Shown here piece after piece: positions 14,461 through 23,855 of a stretch of 64,000 nucleotides of DNA. Position numbers and translations under genes: made by a program. This DNA comes from Burkholderia ubonensis (GTDB lineage Bacteria > Pseudomonadota > Gammaproteobacteria > Burkholderiales > Burkholderiaceae): NCBI RefSeq assembly GCF_902833085.1, contig NZ_CADFEB010000002.1, positions 620,001 through 684,000 on the forward strand, read 5' to 3'. Under the pieces are notes generated by a model, which was not told the origin of the DNA, did not search any database, and saw only the letters and a program-made list of their open reading frames with translations. Position 1 is the stretch's first letter. Each line of letters begins with the position of its first letter.

Positions 14461-17400
14461 AGCGCGCCGCGCCGCACGTGGCCGGGCTTGCGTGGCTCGC
14501 GTCGTCGGTCTGCGCGGCGGCGGCCGCGCCGGCTGCACCTGCGCCGGCCGCGCCTGTGCCGGCCGCGCCTGTGCCGGCCGCGTCGGACGCCGCCGACGCG
14601 CGGCGGCTGCTGGCGACCGCACGCATGTGGGGCGTCAAGCACCGCGACGATCTCGCGCGCGACGCGATCCGCAAGGGGCTGCTGATCGCGCCCGGCGATC
14701 CGGCGCTGCTCGCCGAGCAGGTGCGCGTGCTGCTGCGCCTGGGCGATGCGCAGGGCGCGCAGGCGGCGCTGGCGCGCCTGAAGGCGCAGGCGGGCGGCAC
14801 GCCCGCGACGCGGCGCGCCGACGACGAATACCGGGTCGCGACGAGCGGCCGCGAGGAGATGGCGCAGATCCGCCTGCTCGCGCGCAGCGGCCGCGCGGAC
14901 GAGGCCGCCCGGCGGATCGTCGCGCTGTTCCCGAACGGCGCGCCGTCGGGCGCGCTCGGCGCCGAGTACTACCAGATCGTCGCGAACGGGCCGGGCGGCC
15001 GGGACGCGGCGATCGCGGCGCTGCGCCGCGCGGTCGCGGCCGATCCGGACGACGTCGACGCGGCGCTCGGGCTTGCGAAGCTGCTGAACCAGCGCGGCGA
15101 GACGCGCGCGGAAGCGAACCGGCTCGCGTGGGCGCTCGCGCGGCGCACCGACGCCGATCACACGGAAGCGATGGCGGTGTGGCGGCGCGTGCTGCAGTCG
15201 GCCGATGCGGACCCGGCCTACCTCGACGCGATGCGCGCGTACCTCGCGCTCGTGCCGGACGACACCGAATTCCGCGACAAGGTCGCGGGGCTGGAGCGGC
15301 AGCGCGACGCGCAGCTGCGCCTCGAACGCGACCCGAACTACATCGCGCAGCAGCGCGGCCTGCAGGCGCTCGCGCGCGGCGATCTCGCCGCGGCCGAGCC
15401 GCTGCTGACGCAGGCCGCGCGCGTGCGGGCCGGCGACGCGGATGCGCTCGGCGGGCTCGGGCTGCTGCGACTGCGGCAGGGCCGGCACGACGACGCGCGC
15501 GCGCTGTTCGCGCGCGCCGCGGCGCTCGCGCCCGACCAGCGCGGCAAATGGGACAGCCTCGCGCGGACCGCGCGGTTCTGGGGCACGCTCGCGCAGGGCC
15601 GCGCGGCCGCGGCGGCGGGGCGGCCGCAGGACGCGGAACGCGCGGCGCGCGCCGCGCTCGCGATGCAGCCGGACAGCCCGGACGCGACGCTGCAGCTCGC
15701 CGACGCGCTGCTCGCGCAGCGCGACTGGGCGCGCGCGGAGCCGCTGCTGCGCGGCCTGCTGGCGGCGCGCGCGCCGAGCGCGTCGGCGGTGCGCAGCACG
15801 GCCACGCTGTACGAGAACACCGGCCGCGTGGATCAGGTCGGCCCGCTGCTCGACGCGCTGCAAGGCCGGGTCGAGGGCCGCGACGACCGGCGCGCGCTCG
15901 ACGGCCTGCGCGCCAACCTGCTCGCGCAGCAGGCGCGCGCGCTCGCGGACAAGGGCGCGCGCGGGCCGGCCGCGCAGCGCTACGAAGCGGCGGTGCGCGC
16001 GGCGCCCGACGCGCCGTGGACCCGCTTCGCGCTCGCGCGCCTGTATCGCGACATGGGGCTGCCGCAGCTCGGCCGCACCGTGATGGACGAAGGGCTCGCG
16101 CAATCCGACGAGCCGGAGATGCATTACGCGACGGCGCTGTACCGTAATTCGATCGACGACGTCGCGGGCGCGCAGGCCACGCTCGCGCCCGTCGGCGACG
16201 CGCGGCGCTCGGACGGCATGCGTGCGCTCGCCCGCAAGCTGGACGCGGAAAGCGCGCTCGCCGACGCGCGCGGCGCGCTGGTGCGCGGCGACAGGGCGGC
16301 ATGCGCGGCGGCGCTCGCGCACGCGCAGGCGTTCGCGCCGGACGATCCCGACATGCTGGCCGCAATCGGCGCGCAATGGATCGACGCGGGCGAGCCCGAA
16401 CGCGGCCTCGCGCCGTTGCGCGACTGGATCGCCGCGCATCCGCGCGACGCCGACGCCGACGTGCGGCTGCGCTACGGCGACCTGCTCGGCGGCGCGGGCC
16501 GCGACGGCGAGCTCGCCGCGTGGCTCGACGCGATCCGCCGCGAGCCGTCGCTGACGGCCGCGCAGACCGCGCGGCTCGAAGACCAGTCGCTGCGGCTGAT
16601 CCTGCGCCGCACCGACGACGCGATCGCGCAGCAGGACTACGCCGCGGCGCGCCGGCTGCTCGACCGCGCGAGCCCTGCGGCCAAGGCGGACCCGCGCTAC
16701 GCGCTCGAAGCGGCCGACCTCGAGCGCGCGCAGGGCCGCTACGACGCGGCGCGCGCCGCGCTCGCGCCGGTCGTCGCGCGCACGCCGGACGACGCCGATG
16801 CGCAGCTCGCGCTCGCGCGGATCGACGAGGACAGCGGCGACCGTGCCGGCGCGCTGGCGCGCGTGCGGGCGGTGCTCGCGCGCGCCAGTGCCGACGACGT
16901 CGACACGCAGTTGTCGGCGGTACGCCGCCTCATCGCGCTGCGCCGCGCGGACGACGCGGCGGACATCACCGGCCGGCTGCAGGCGGCCTATCCGGCGCGC
17001 GCGGACGTGACGGTCGCGGCGGGGCGGGTGGCCGAGGCGCAGGGCCGCTACGACGACGCGGCGTCGCTGTACCGGCTGTCGCAGTCGCAGGAGCGCGCGA
17101 GCGGCGTGGGCCCACGCCGCGACGGCCGCACGCCCGCGCAGGCCGCGTTCGCCGATCTGGAGCAGCGCCGCGATCCCGAATTCGAGATCGGCTGGCTGCC
17201 CGCGTACAAGTCGGGCGACCAGGGCGTGTCCGCGTACCGCGCGCAGCAGGTGCCGATCTACGTGCAGATGCCCGTCCGCTACGACGGCCATGCATTCCTG
17301 CAGGTCGACACCGTGCATCTCGACGCCGGCACGCTCGACACGAGCAATCCGGATGCGTATGCGCTCAAGACGTTCGGCCTGCATCCGGCGCTGAGTTCGC

Positions 17401-18326
17401 CGAGCGCGAATCCGCCCGGCTCGCTGCATCAGTCGGCGACGGGCGTCGCGCTCGGCGCGGGCTACCGGTCGGATGCGTGGCGCTTCGACGTCGGCACGTC
17501 GCCGCTCGGCTTCCCGGTGCACTACGTGGTCGGCGGCGTGCGCTACCGGTTCGATGCCGGGCCCGCGAGCTTCACGATGAACGCGTCGCGGCGGCCGCAG
17601 ACGAGCAGCGTGCTGTCGTATGCGGGCATGCGCGACCCGTGGACCGGCGCGGTGTGGGGCGGCGTGCGTCGCGACGGCGTGGACCTGCGCGCGGCGCTCG
17701 ACGTCGGCCGCGCGAACCTGTTCGCGGAATTCGGTGCGGGCGTGCTGACCGGCCGCAACGTCGAGCGCAACACGGCGCTCACGCTGCGCACCGGCTTCAC
17801 GATGCCCGTGTACGAGCGCGCGACGATGCGCGTGAGCACCGGCCTCGTCGGCAGCGCGTGGCATTACGCGCAGAACCTGCGCTACTACACGTACGGCCAG
17901 GGCGGCTACTACAGCCCGCAGCGCTACCTGTCGCTCGGCGTGCCGGTCGAGTGGGAAGGGCGCCGGGACGCGCTGTCGTGGGACCTGACCGTGACGGGCG
18001 GGATATCGAACAGCTACGAGCGCGATTCGCCGTATTTCCCGATCGGGGCGCCGAACGTCGCCGGCCTGCGGCCCGCGGCGGATTACGCCGGGCAGGCATA
18101 CGGCGGCAGCTCGACGCGCGGCGTGTCGTTCTCGTATGGCGTGAACGGCCTCGTCGAGTACCGGATGAACCCGCACCTGAGCGTCGGCGCGCAGCTGAAG
18201 ATCGACCGTTCGCACGACTACGCGCCGAGTTCGGCGATGGTGTACCTGCGCTACGCGTTCGACGCGCGCGCGCCGCGCACCGGCCTCGTCACGCCGACGC
18301 CGGTGCGGCTCTATTCGGATTTTTAG
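14445..18326 (+). CDS. bcsC: Cellulose export outer-membrane protein BcsC
   Basis: The ATG at 14445 lies inside the end of bcsZ and begins a signal peptide, giving 1293 residues. Up to about residue 880 the protein is a long array of tetratricopeptide repeats (recurrent G-x-YDDA and A-L-A patterns), forming the periplasmic scaffold that binds BcsB and BcsZ. From about 910 onward, amphipathic beta strands rich in aromatic residues form the C-terminal porin (BcsC_C), ending in the aromatic residue F (RLYSDF), as outer-membrane barrels do. Just after the signal peptide is a slippage-prone Ala/Pro/Val repeat. Length is within the family's usual range of roughly 1150-1300. Confidence 0.93.
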   Translation: MRRPLKRAAPHVAGLAWLASSVCAAAAAPAAPAPAAPVPAAPVPAASDAADARRLLATARMWGVKHRDDLARDAIRKGLLIAPGDPALLAEQVRVLLRLGDAQGAQAALARLKAQAGGTPATRRADDEYRVATSGREEMAQIRLLARSGRADEAARRIVALFPNGAPSGALGAEYYQIVANGPGGRDAAIAALRRAVAADPDDVDAALGLAKLLNQRGETRAEANRLAWALARRTDADHTEAMAVWRRVLQSADADPAYLDAMRAYLALVPDDTEFRDKVAGLERQRDAQLRLERDPNYIAQQRGLQALARGDLAAAEPLLTQAARVRAGDADALGGLGLLRLRQGRHDDARALFARAAALAPDQRGKWDSLARTARFWGTLAQGRAAAAAGRPQDAERAARAALAMQPDSPDATLQLADALLAQRDWARAEPLLRGLLAARAPSASAVRSTATLYENTGRVDQVGPLLDALQGRVEGRDDRRALDGLRANLLAQQARALADKGARGPAAQRYEAAVRAAPDAPWTRFALARLYRDMGLPQLGRTVMDEGLAQSDEPEMHYATALYRNSIDDVAGAQATLAPVGDARRSDGMRALARKLDAESALADARGALVRGDRAACAAALAHAQAFAPDDPDMLAAIGAQWIDAGEPERGLAPLRDWIAAHPRDADADVRLRYGDLLGGAGRDGELAAWLDAIRREPSLTAAQTARLEDQSLRLILRRTDDAIAQQDYAAARRLLDRASPAAKADPRYALEAADLERAQGRYDAARAALAPVVARTPDDADAQLALARIDEDSGDRAGALARVRAVLARASADDVDTQLSAVRRLIALRRADDAADITGRLQAAYPARADVTVAAGRVAEAQGRYDDAASLYRLSQSQERASGVGPRRDGRTPAQAAFADLEQRRDPEFEIGWLPAYKSGDQGVSAYRAQQVPIYVQMPVRYDGHAFLQVDTVHLDAGTLDTSNPDAYALKTFGLHPALSSPSANPPGSLHQSATGVALGAGYRSDAWRFDVGTSPLGFPVHYVVGGVRYRFDAGPASFTMNASRRPQTSSVLSYAGMRDPWTGAVWGGVRRDGVDLRAALDVGRANLFAEFGAGVLTGRNVERNTALTLRTGFTMPVYERATMRVSTGLVGSAWHYAQNLRYYTYGQGGYYSPQRYLSLGVPVEWEGRRDALSWDLTVTGGISNSYERDSPYFPIGAPNVAGLRPAADYAGQAYGGSSTRGVSFSYGVNGLVEYRMNPHLSVGAQLKIDRSHDYAPSSAMVYLRYAFDARAPRTGLVTPTPVRLYSDF
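14535..14579 (+). repeat. 15-bp in-frame tandem repeat in bcsC
   Basis: Two exact copies of GCGCCTGTGCCGGCC (14550-14564 and 14565-14579) follow a diverged third copy at 14535-14549. They encode a repeated A-P-V-P-A unit just after the BcsC signal peptide. Copy number is expected to vary without breaking the frame. Confidence 0.8.
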
Positions 18327-18346
18327 CGTGAAAAGGATGCGTTAGC

Positions 18347-20278
18347 GTGAACACCGACTTCGAAGCCACTCGTCCCGCGCTCGGCGCCGCCGGCGTGTTC
18401 GCTCGCCTGCGCGCGCTGCTGCGCATGGGGCCGGCCGACGGCCGCGTGTCCACGTTGAGCCGGCTCGCGATCGACGGCCTGCCGGACGAATGGACGCAGC
18501 TCGACGCGGGCGGCCTGTATGCGGTCTATGCGGCCGCGCGCACGCCCGCATGCGATGCGCTCCTGTGGGAAAGCGCGCGCCAGGCGCGCACCCGCGACGT
18601 GACGGTCGCGCTCGCGCGCGACCACGCGAGCGTCGCCGCGCAACTGGGCGAGCGGGGCTTCGCGGGCGCCGCGCTCGCGCCCGGCTGGCCGCGCAACCTG
18701 AACGTGCTCGCGATGCCGCCGGCGGCTGCCGACTCACAGCCGGACGCCGCGCACGCCGGGCCGGGCACGTTCGCGCGCCTGATGGGCGGGTTCCGCGCGA
18801 TGAAGCGCTTCGGCTTTCATGCCCGCTCGCTGTATTTCGTCGAGGGCGCGGAGCGCTGGTTCAGCTGGAACGATCCCGCCGCGCTGGCGGAAGAGGGGCG
18901 CGCGTTCGCGGACTGGTGCCGGATGCACCGGATCGCGGTCGTGCTGCTGATGAACCCCGACGCCGGCCACGCGAGCGCGGACGACGCGGGCACCGACGAC
19001 CTGCCGCTCGTGCGCGATGCGCGCCGCACCCGGCGCAGCGCGTTTCACAGCGTCTGCGCGGGCGTCGCGCAACTGCAGCGCACCCACGGCGAACTGCTGT
19101 GGGTCGTCGATTTCTGGCGCGCGGGCGACACGCTCGCTGCCGGCGAGGTGCGGCCGCTGCGCTTCGCGCCGAGCGGCCGGCTGTCCGCGATCTTCGATGC
19201 CGATGCGCTCGCGCAGCCGCGCCAGATGAAGCTCGCGAGCGACGAGGACCGGGTGGTCGTGAGCCGCGCGGTGGTCGACGGCGAAAGCTGGGTGCCGAAG
19301 GACTGGGAGATCGTCGACGACAACGCCGCGGTGGTTGCCGCGTGCGCGAAGGCGCAGGCGGCGACCGCCGTGCTCGCGTTCCGCACCCGCACGCAGCTCG
19401 AGGCGCTGTGCGCGGACGTGCACACGCTGCGGCGGCAGTGCGGCGGCGCGCTGAAGATCACGATCGTCGAGCGCGGCGAGGTGCTGCGCCATCAGTTCGA
19501 GATGCTGGTGCTGAGCCTCGGCGCGAACAGCGTGATCGGGCGCGACCTGCCGTTCTCGCGGCTGCAGGCCGCGGTGCGCTCGCTGCACGGCCAGCTGCAG
19601 GCGCGGCCGGTCGCGGCCGATTACCGCGCGGCGCTCGCCGCGGCGCTCGGCGACACGGTGCTCGGCTACCTGCCGGTCGGCGCGTTCTGCCTGCGGACCC
19701 GCGCGGTGCTCGATCGCGGCGCGGTGCTCGCGCTGTCGCACACGCTCGTGAAGATGACGCTGCTGCCCGGCGTCGCGCACGTCGACGCGCTGCGGCACTG
19801 CCAGCCGCGCCGCGCGGGCGACGTGGTGACGGCCGACGCGGAGCACCTGTACGTGTTCCTGTTCGCGTGCGAGCCGGCCGACGCGGACGAAGCGCTCAAG
19901 CGGATCTTCGACGTGCCGGTCGACACGCTGTCCGACCGGGTCGTGCGCCTCGCACACGGCAGCATCGACGCGGAGCTGAACGCGCTGAAGGCGGAGAACC
20001 GGCGCGCGCCGATCGCCGACTACAGCGACCTGTTCGCGGCCGCGCACCCGGCGGGCGGCGCGCAGGCGGGCGCGGCCGATGCGGCGGAAGTGGCGGAAGT
20101 GGCGGAAGCGTCGGCTGCCGCCGGTGATGCGGGCGACGTGCCGGCACAGTCCACCGACGCGGCGGCGCCGCCGCCGGACGACCCGCCGGCCGCGCCCGGC
20201 CCGCACCCTGTCGTCGCCGCGCGCGCGCGCGGCGCCACCCGCAGCGCGATGCCGCTGCGCAAGCCGGAGGCCCCATGA
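18347..20278 (+). CDS. bcsE: c-di-GMP-binding cellulose regulator BcsE
   Basis: This 643-residue protein is the GIL-domain regulator of type II cellulose systems. The RxGD c-di-GMP site is present as RAGD at 489-492, followed by LYVFLFACEPADADEAL, which resembles the end of the enterobacterial GIL domain. The N-terminal part (to about 350) corresponds to the degenerate receiver/ATPase-like region that contacts BcsR/BcsQ. Beyond about residue 570 there is an Ala/Pro/Asp-rich disordered tail not typical of E. coli BcsE. The start is a GTG preceded by AAAAGGA. Its stop overlaps the bcsF ATG. In E. coli it boosts cellulose output when c-di-GMP is bound. Confidence 0.85.
   Translation: MNTDFEATRPALGAAGVFARLRALLRMGPADGRVSTLSRLAIDGLPDEWTQLDAGGLYAVYAAARTPACDALLWESARQARTRDVTVALARDHASVAAQLGERGFAGAALAPGWPRNLNVLAMPPAAADSQPDAAHAGPGTFARLMGGFRAMKRFGFHARSLYFVEGAERWFSWNDPAALAEEGRAFADWCRMHRIAVVLLMNPDAGHASADDAGTDDLPLVRDARRTRRSAFHSVCAGVAQLQRTHGELLWVVDFWRAGDTLAAGEVRPLRFAPSGRLSAIFDADALAQPRQMKLASDEDRVVVSRAVVDGESWVPKDWEIVDDNAAVVAACAKAQAATAVLAFRTRTQLEALCADVHTLRRQCGGALKITIVERGEVLRHQFEMLVLSLGANSVIGRDLPFSRLQAAVRSLHGQLQARPVAADYRAALAAALGDTVLGYLPVGAFCLRTRAVLDRGAVLALSHTLVKMTLLPGVAHVDALRHCQPRRAGDVVTADAEHLYVFLFACEPADADEALKRIFDVPVDTLSDRVVRLAHGSIDAELNALKAENRRAPIADYSDLFAAAHPAGGAQAGAADAAEVAEVAEASAAAGDAGDVPAQSTDAAAPPPDDPPAAPGPHPVVAARARGATRSAMPLRKPEAP
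20084..20110 (+). repeat. 9-bp tandem repeat in the bcsE tail
   Basis: Three copies of GCGGAAGTG (the last ends in CG) encode AEV-AEV-AEA in the low-complexity tail of BcsE. It is in frame and likely variable in copy number. Confidence 0.75.
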
Positions 20279-20499
20279 TTGCCGACATCGTCATCGGTTT
20301 CGTCGTCGGCATCGCGATCGCGGTGCCGGTCTGGATCATCGCGCGGCACCTGGGCCTCGGCCGCGGCTTCCGCGCGCCGCGCCGGATCGATCCGCACGAC
20401 GTGGTGCCGTGCGAGATCGTGCCGGTCGCGCTGCGCGGCCGGCTCCTGCCCGGGGCCGCCGACGTGGCCGCCGCCGCGGGCCGCGAGGAGGCGCGATGA
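20275..20499 (+). CDS. bcsF: Small membrane protein BcsF
   Basis: A 74-residue protein with one N-terminal membrane helix (IVIGFVVGIAIAVPVWIIA) followed by a basic, cytoplasmic tail. It starts in an ATGA overlap with bcsE and ends in an ATGA overlap with bcsQ. Position and topology match BcsF (YhjT), which in E. coli anchors BcsE to the synthase at the inner membrane. Identity rests mainly on position between bcsE and bcsQ, since sequence conservation in such a short protein is limited. Apart from the helix no motif is visible. Confidence 0.75.
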   Translation: MIADIVIGFVVGIAIAVPVWIIARHLGLGRGFRAPRRIDPHDVVPCEIVPVALRGRLLPGAADVAAAAGREEAR

Positions 20500-21275
20500 A
20501 GACGATCGCCGTCACGTCGACAGCCGGCGGCGCGGGCCGCACGACGCTCACCGCCGCGCTGGCCGTGCTGCTCGCGCGCCGCGGCCGGCCGGTGGTCGCC
20601 GTCGAGTTCGATCCGCAGAACCTGCTCGGCGCGCACCTCGGCCTCGACACGCTGTCCGGCGCCGGTCTCGCGCAGAGCCTGCTCGGCGACCCCGAGCCGT
20701 GGCATGCGCATACGTGGCGCAGCGCCGACGGCGTGCTGTTCGTTCCGTACGGGTACGTCGATGCGGCGCAGGCCGCCGCGTGCGACGCGCGGCTCGCCGC
20801 CGATCCGCCGTGGCTTTCGCGCGCGCTCGGCGAGATCGCGCTGCCGGCCGACGGCGTCGCGCTGATCGACACGGCGCGCTGCCCGTCGCTGCACGCCGAG
20901 CACGCGATCCGCGGCGCGGACCTGACGCTCGTCGTCGTGCCGCCCGAGCCCGCGGCGTGCGCGACCGTCGCCGCGCGCCTCGACGCGCTGAGGGCGGGCG
21001 GCGGCGCGCTGCAGATCGTCGTGAACCGGCTGAATCCGGCCCGCGACATGCAGCGCGACGCGCTCGCGATGCTGCGCGAGGTGGCCGGCCCGGCGGCGAT
21101 CCTCGACCAGCGCATCCACCTCGATGCCGCCGTGCCCGAATCGTTCGCGCGCGGCAGCTGGATCTTCGACGATGCGCCGTATTCGCAGGTGTCGCACGAC
21201 CTGCACGGCGTCGCGAACTGGGTCGACGCGTGGCTCGGCGCCGCCGTGGCCGGGCGGACCGGGGGCCGTCGGTGA
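20496..21275 (+). CDS. bcsQ: ParA/MinD-like cellulose biosynthesis protein BcsQ
   Basis: The 259-residue product is a SIMIBI-type ATPase of the BcsQ (YhjQ) family, which in E. coli is essential for cellulose synthesis and localises the secretion complex at a cell pole. The P-loop reads STAGGAGRTTL, so the signature and P-loop lysines of a true deviant Walker A motif are replaced by Ala and Arg. E. coli BcsQ also departs from the motif in this loop as I recall. The start is the ATG overlapping the bcsF stop. Its own stop overlaps the bcsA GTG. No partner ParB is near, consistent with a role in cellulose synthesis, not DNA segregation. Confidence 0.87.
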   Translation: MKTIAVTSTAGGAGRTTLTAALAVLLARRGRPVVAVEFDPQNLLGAHLGLDTLSGAGLAQSLLGDPEPWHAHTWRSADGVLFVPYGYVDAAQAAACDARLAADPPWLSRALGEIALPADGVALIDTARCPSLHAEHAIRGADLTLVVVPPEPAACATVAARLDALRAGGGALQIVVNRLNPARDMQRDALAMLREVAGPAAILDQRIHLDAAVPESFARGSWIFDDAPYSQVSHDLHGVANWVDAWLGAAVAGRTGGRR

Positions 21276-23830
21276 AGCCCGCCGCATCCGTTGCCACATT
21301 CGCCGCCGGATTAGCCGCCGCCGCGCGTGCGTTCGGCCGCCGCGCGCTCGACTGGCTCGCGCGCGGCATCGGGCTGCCCGCCGAGCGTACGCTGCTCGAC
21401 TGGGTCGTGCGGCTGTTCTTCCACGCGCCGCGTTCCGGGCGGCCCGATCCCGTGGGCCGCCGCGCGCGCGCGGCGTTCCTGCGGCTGGCCGCCGAATGGG
21501 GCGTGCTGCAGCCGCTCAGCCCGCGCGAGTGGCTGTGGCGCGCGTTCGTGCGCCCGCCGCGAAGCGCGGCCAGCCGTCCGGCGCGCGATCCGCTCGCGTG
21601 GTTCGACAAGACCGTCGTCCCCGTATATGTGTTCGTCCGCGCGATCGGGCGGGGCGTCGGCGCGCTCGTCGCGCGCCTGCCGTGGGATCGCTGGGGCGGC
21701 TGGATCGACGCGCGCGCGCAGCGGGTCGGCCGGCGCCGCTGGCTCGCGCCGCTGCTGCTCGCGGCCGGCGCGCTGTTGTGGGCGACGGCCGGCATGTCGC
21801 CGCTGATGCCCGGCGCGCAGTTCGCGTTCTTCCTGATCGTCGCCGTGCTCGCGCTCGGCCTGCGCCGCCTGCCGGGCCACATGCCGACGCTCGCGCTCGC
21901 GTCGCTGGCGCTGCTCGCGATGGTGCGCTACGTGTGGTGGCGCGCGACCCAGACGCTCGATTTCCGCAGCCCGCTGGAGGCGTGGGCGGGCTACCTGCTG
22001 TTCGCGGCGGAAGCCTATACGTGGCTGATCCTGCTGCTCGGCTTCATCCAGACCGCGTGGCCGCTCGACCGGCCGGTCGTGCCGCTGCCCGACGATCCGG
22101 ACGCGTGGCCGACGGTCGACGTGTACATCCCGACCTACAACGAGCCGCTGTCGGTCGTGAAGCCGACCGTGTTCGCCGCGCAGAGCATCGACTGGCCGAG
22201 CGCGAAGCTGCGCGTCTACCTGCTCGACGACGGCAAGCGGCCCGAGTTCGAGGCGTTCGCGCGCGAGGCCGGCGTCGGCTACCTGACGCGCGACGACAAC
22301 CGCCACGCGAAGGCCGGCAACATCAACCGCGCGCTGCCGAAGACGCACGGCGAATACGTCGCGATCTTCGACTGCGATCACGTGCCGACCCGCTCGTTCC
22401 TGCAGACGACGATGGGCGTGTTCCTGCGCGACCCGAAGTGCGCGCTGGTGCAGACGCCGCATCATTTCTTCTCGCCCGATCCGTTCGAGCGCAACCTCGG
22501 CACGTTCCGCCAGGTGCCGAACGAGGGCACGCTGTTCTACGGGCTCGTGCAGTCCGGCAACGACTTGTGGAACGCGACCTTCTTCTGCGGCTCGTGCGCG
22601 ATCCTGAAGCGCAGCGCGCTCGAGGAGATCGGCGGCGTCGCGGTCGAGACCGTGACCGAGGACGCGCACACCGCGCTCAAGCTGCACCGCCGCGGCTACA
22701 CGTCGGCGTACCTGCCGACCGTGCAGGCGGCGGGCCTCGCGACCGAGAGCCTCGCCGGCCACGTGAAGCAGCGCACGCGCTGGGCGCGCGGGATGGCGCA
22801 GATCTTCCGCATCGACAACCCGTTCCTCGGGCGCGGGCTCGGCTTCGTGCAGCGGATCTGCTACGGCAACGCGATGCTGCACTTCTTCTACGGCATTCCG
22901 CGGCTGATCTTCCTGACGATGCCGCTCGCGTACCTGTTCTTCCACCTGTACTTCATCAACGCGTCGGCGGTCGCGCTCGCGAGCTACGTCGTGCCGTACC
23001 TCGTGCTCGCGAACATCGCGAACTCGCGGATGCAGGGGCGCTTCCGCCATTCGTTCTGGGCGGAGGTCTACGAATCGGTGCTCGCGTGGTACATCGCGCT
23101 GCCGACGACCGTCGCGTTCCTGAGCCCGAAGCACGGCAAGTTCAACGTGACCGACAAGGGCGGCAAGATCGAGGAGGGCTACGTCGACTGGTCGACGTCG
23201 AAGCCGTACCTCGTGCTGTTCGCGGTGAACGTGATCGCGATTCTCGCCGGCCTCTCGCGCCTGATCGTGGACCAGGGCGACGAGGCGTCGACGATCCTGA
23301 TCACGATGGGCTGGACCGTCTACAACCTCGCGATGCTCGGCGCGGCGCTCGCGGTCGCGCGCGAGGCGAAGCAGGTGCGGGTCACGCACCGGATCGCGAT
23401 GCGCGTGCCGGCGACGCTGCTGCTCGCCGACGGCACGACGGCCGCGTGCTTCACCAGCGACTACTCGGCGGGCGGCCTCGGGCTCGAGGCGGTGCCGGGC
23501 CTGACGCTCGCGACGGGCGACACGCTGACCGTGTGCGTGACGCGCGGCGACCGGCAGTTCACGTTCCCGGTGCGCGTGTGCCGCGTGAGCCCGGCACACG
23601 TCGGCGTGAGCTTCGACGCGCTGACGCTCGAGCAGGAGCGGCAGCTCGTGCAGTGCACGTTCGGCCGCGCGGACGCGTGGCTCGACTGGCACCAGGGCGA
23701 ACGGCCCGACACGCCGCTGCGCGGGCTGAGGGAAGTGCTGAGAGTGGGCGTCGACGGCTACGTGCGCCTGTTGAAGGGCGTGTCGCGCAGCGCGCAGGCG
23801 ATGCTGGCGCTCGACCGGGCGCGCGACTGA
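21272..23830 (+). CDS. bcsA: Cellulose synthase catalytic subunit BcsA
   Basis: A processive family 2 glycosyltransferase of 852 residues polymerising UDP-glucose into beta-1,4-glucan at the inner membrane. All catalytic motifs are visible: DDG (319-321), DCDH (367-370), TED (462-464) and QRTRW (500-504). Membrane helices flank the catalytic domain. The C-terminal PilZ domain has QVRVTHR (701-707) and DYSAGG (730-735), the c-di-GMP contacts that release the gating loop. The start is a GTG overlapping the bcsQ stop; no ATG exists near a sensible N-terminus. An N-terminal extension of roughly 140 residues precedes the first core helices, as in long enterobacterial BcsA. Confidence 0.95.
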   Translation: MKPAASVATFAAGLAAAARAFGRRALDWLARGIGLPAERTLLDWVVRLFFHAPRSGRPDPVGRRARAAFLRLAAEWGVLQPLSPREWLWRAFVRPPRSAASRPARDPLAWFDKTVVPVYVFVRAIGRGVGALVARLPWDRWGGWIDARAQRVGRRRWLAPLLLAAGALLWATAGMSPLMPGAQFAFFLIVAVLALGLRRLPGHMPTLALASLALLAMVRYVWWRATQTLDFRSPLEAWAGYLLFAAEAYTWLILLLGFIQTAWPLDRPVVPLPDDPDAWPTVDVYIPTYNEPLSVVKPTVFAAQSIDWPSAKLRVYLLDDGKRPEFEAFAREAGVGYLTRDDNRHAKAGNINRALPKTHGEYVAIFDCDHVPTRSFLQTTMGVFLRDPKCALVQTPHHFFSPDPFERNLGTFRQVPNEGTLFYGLVQSGNDLWNATFFCGSCAILKRSALEEIGGVAVETVTEDAHTALKLHRRGYTSAYLPTVQAAGLATESLAGHVKQRTRWARGMAQIFRIDNPFLGRGLGFVQRICYGNAMLHFFYGIPRLIFLTMPLAYLFFHLYFINASAVALASYVVPYLVLANIANSRMQGRFRHSFWAEVYESVLAWYIALPTTVAFLSPKHGKFNVTDKGGKIEEGYVDWSTSKPYLVLFAVNVIAILAGLSRLIVDQGDEASTILITMGWTVYNLAMLGAALAVAREAKQVRVTHRIAMRVPATLLLADGTTAACFTSDYSAGGLGLEAVPGLTLATGDTLTVCVTRGDRQFTFPVRVCRVSPAHVGVSFDALTLEQERQLVQCTFGRADAWLDWHQGERPDTPLRGLREVLRVGVDGYVRLLKGVSRSAQAMLALDRARD

Positions 23831-23855
23831 CGCCGCCCACGATGGAGTTGTCTCG

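Noticed and set aside
14394-18215. 1273-residue open frame antisense to bcsC
   Set aside because: Long antisense frames are expected in GC-rich repeats; composition is arginine-rich and TPR and barrel motifs are clear on the plus strand.
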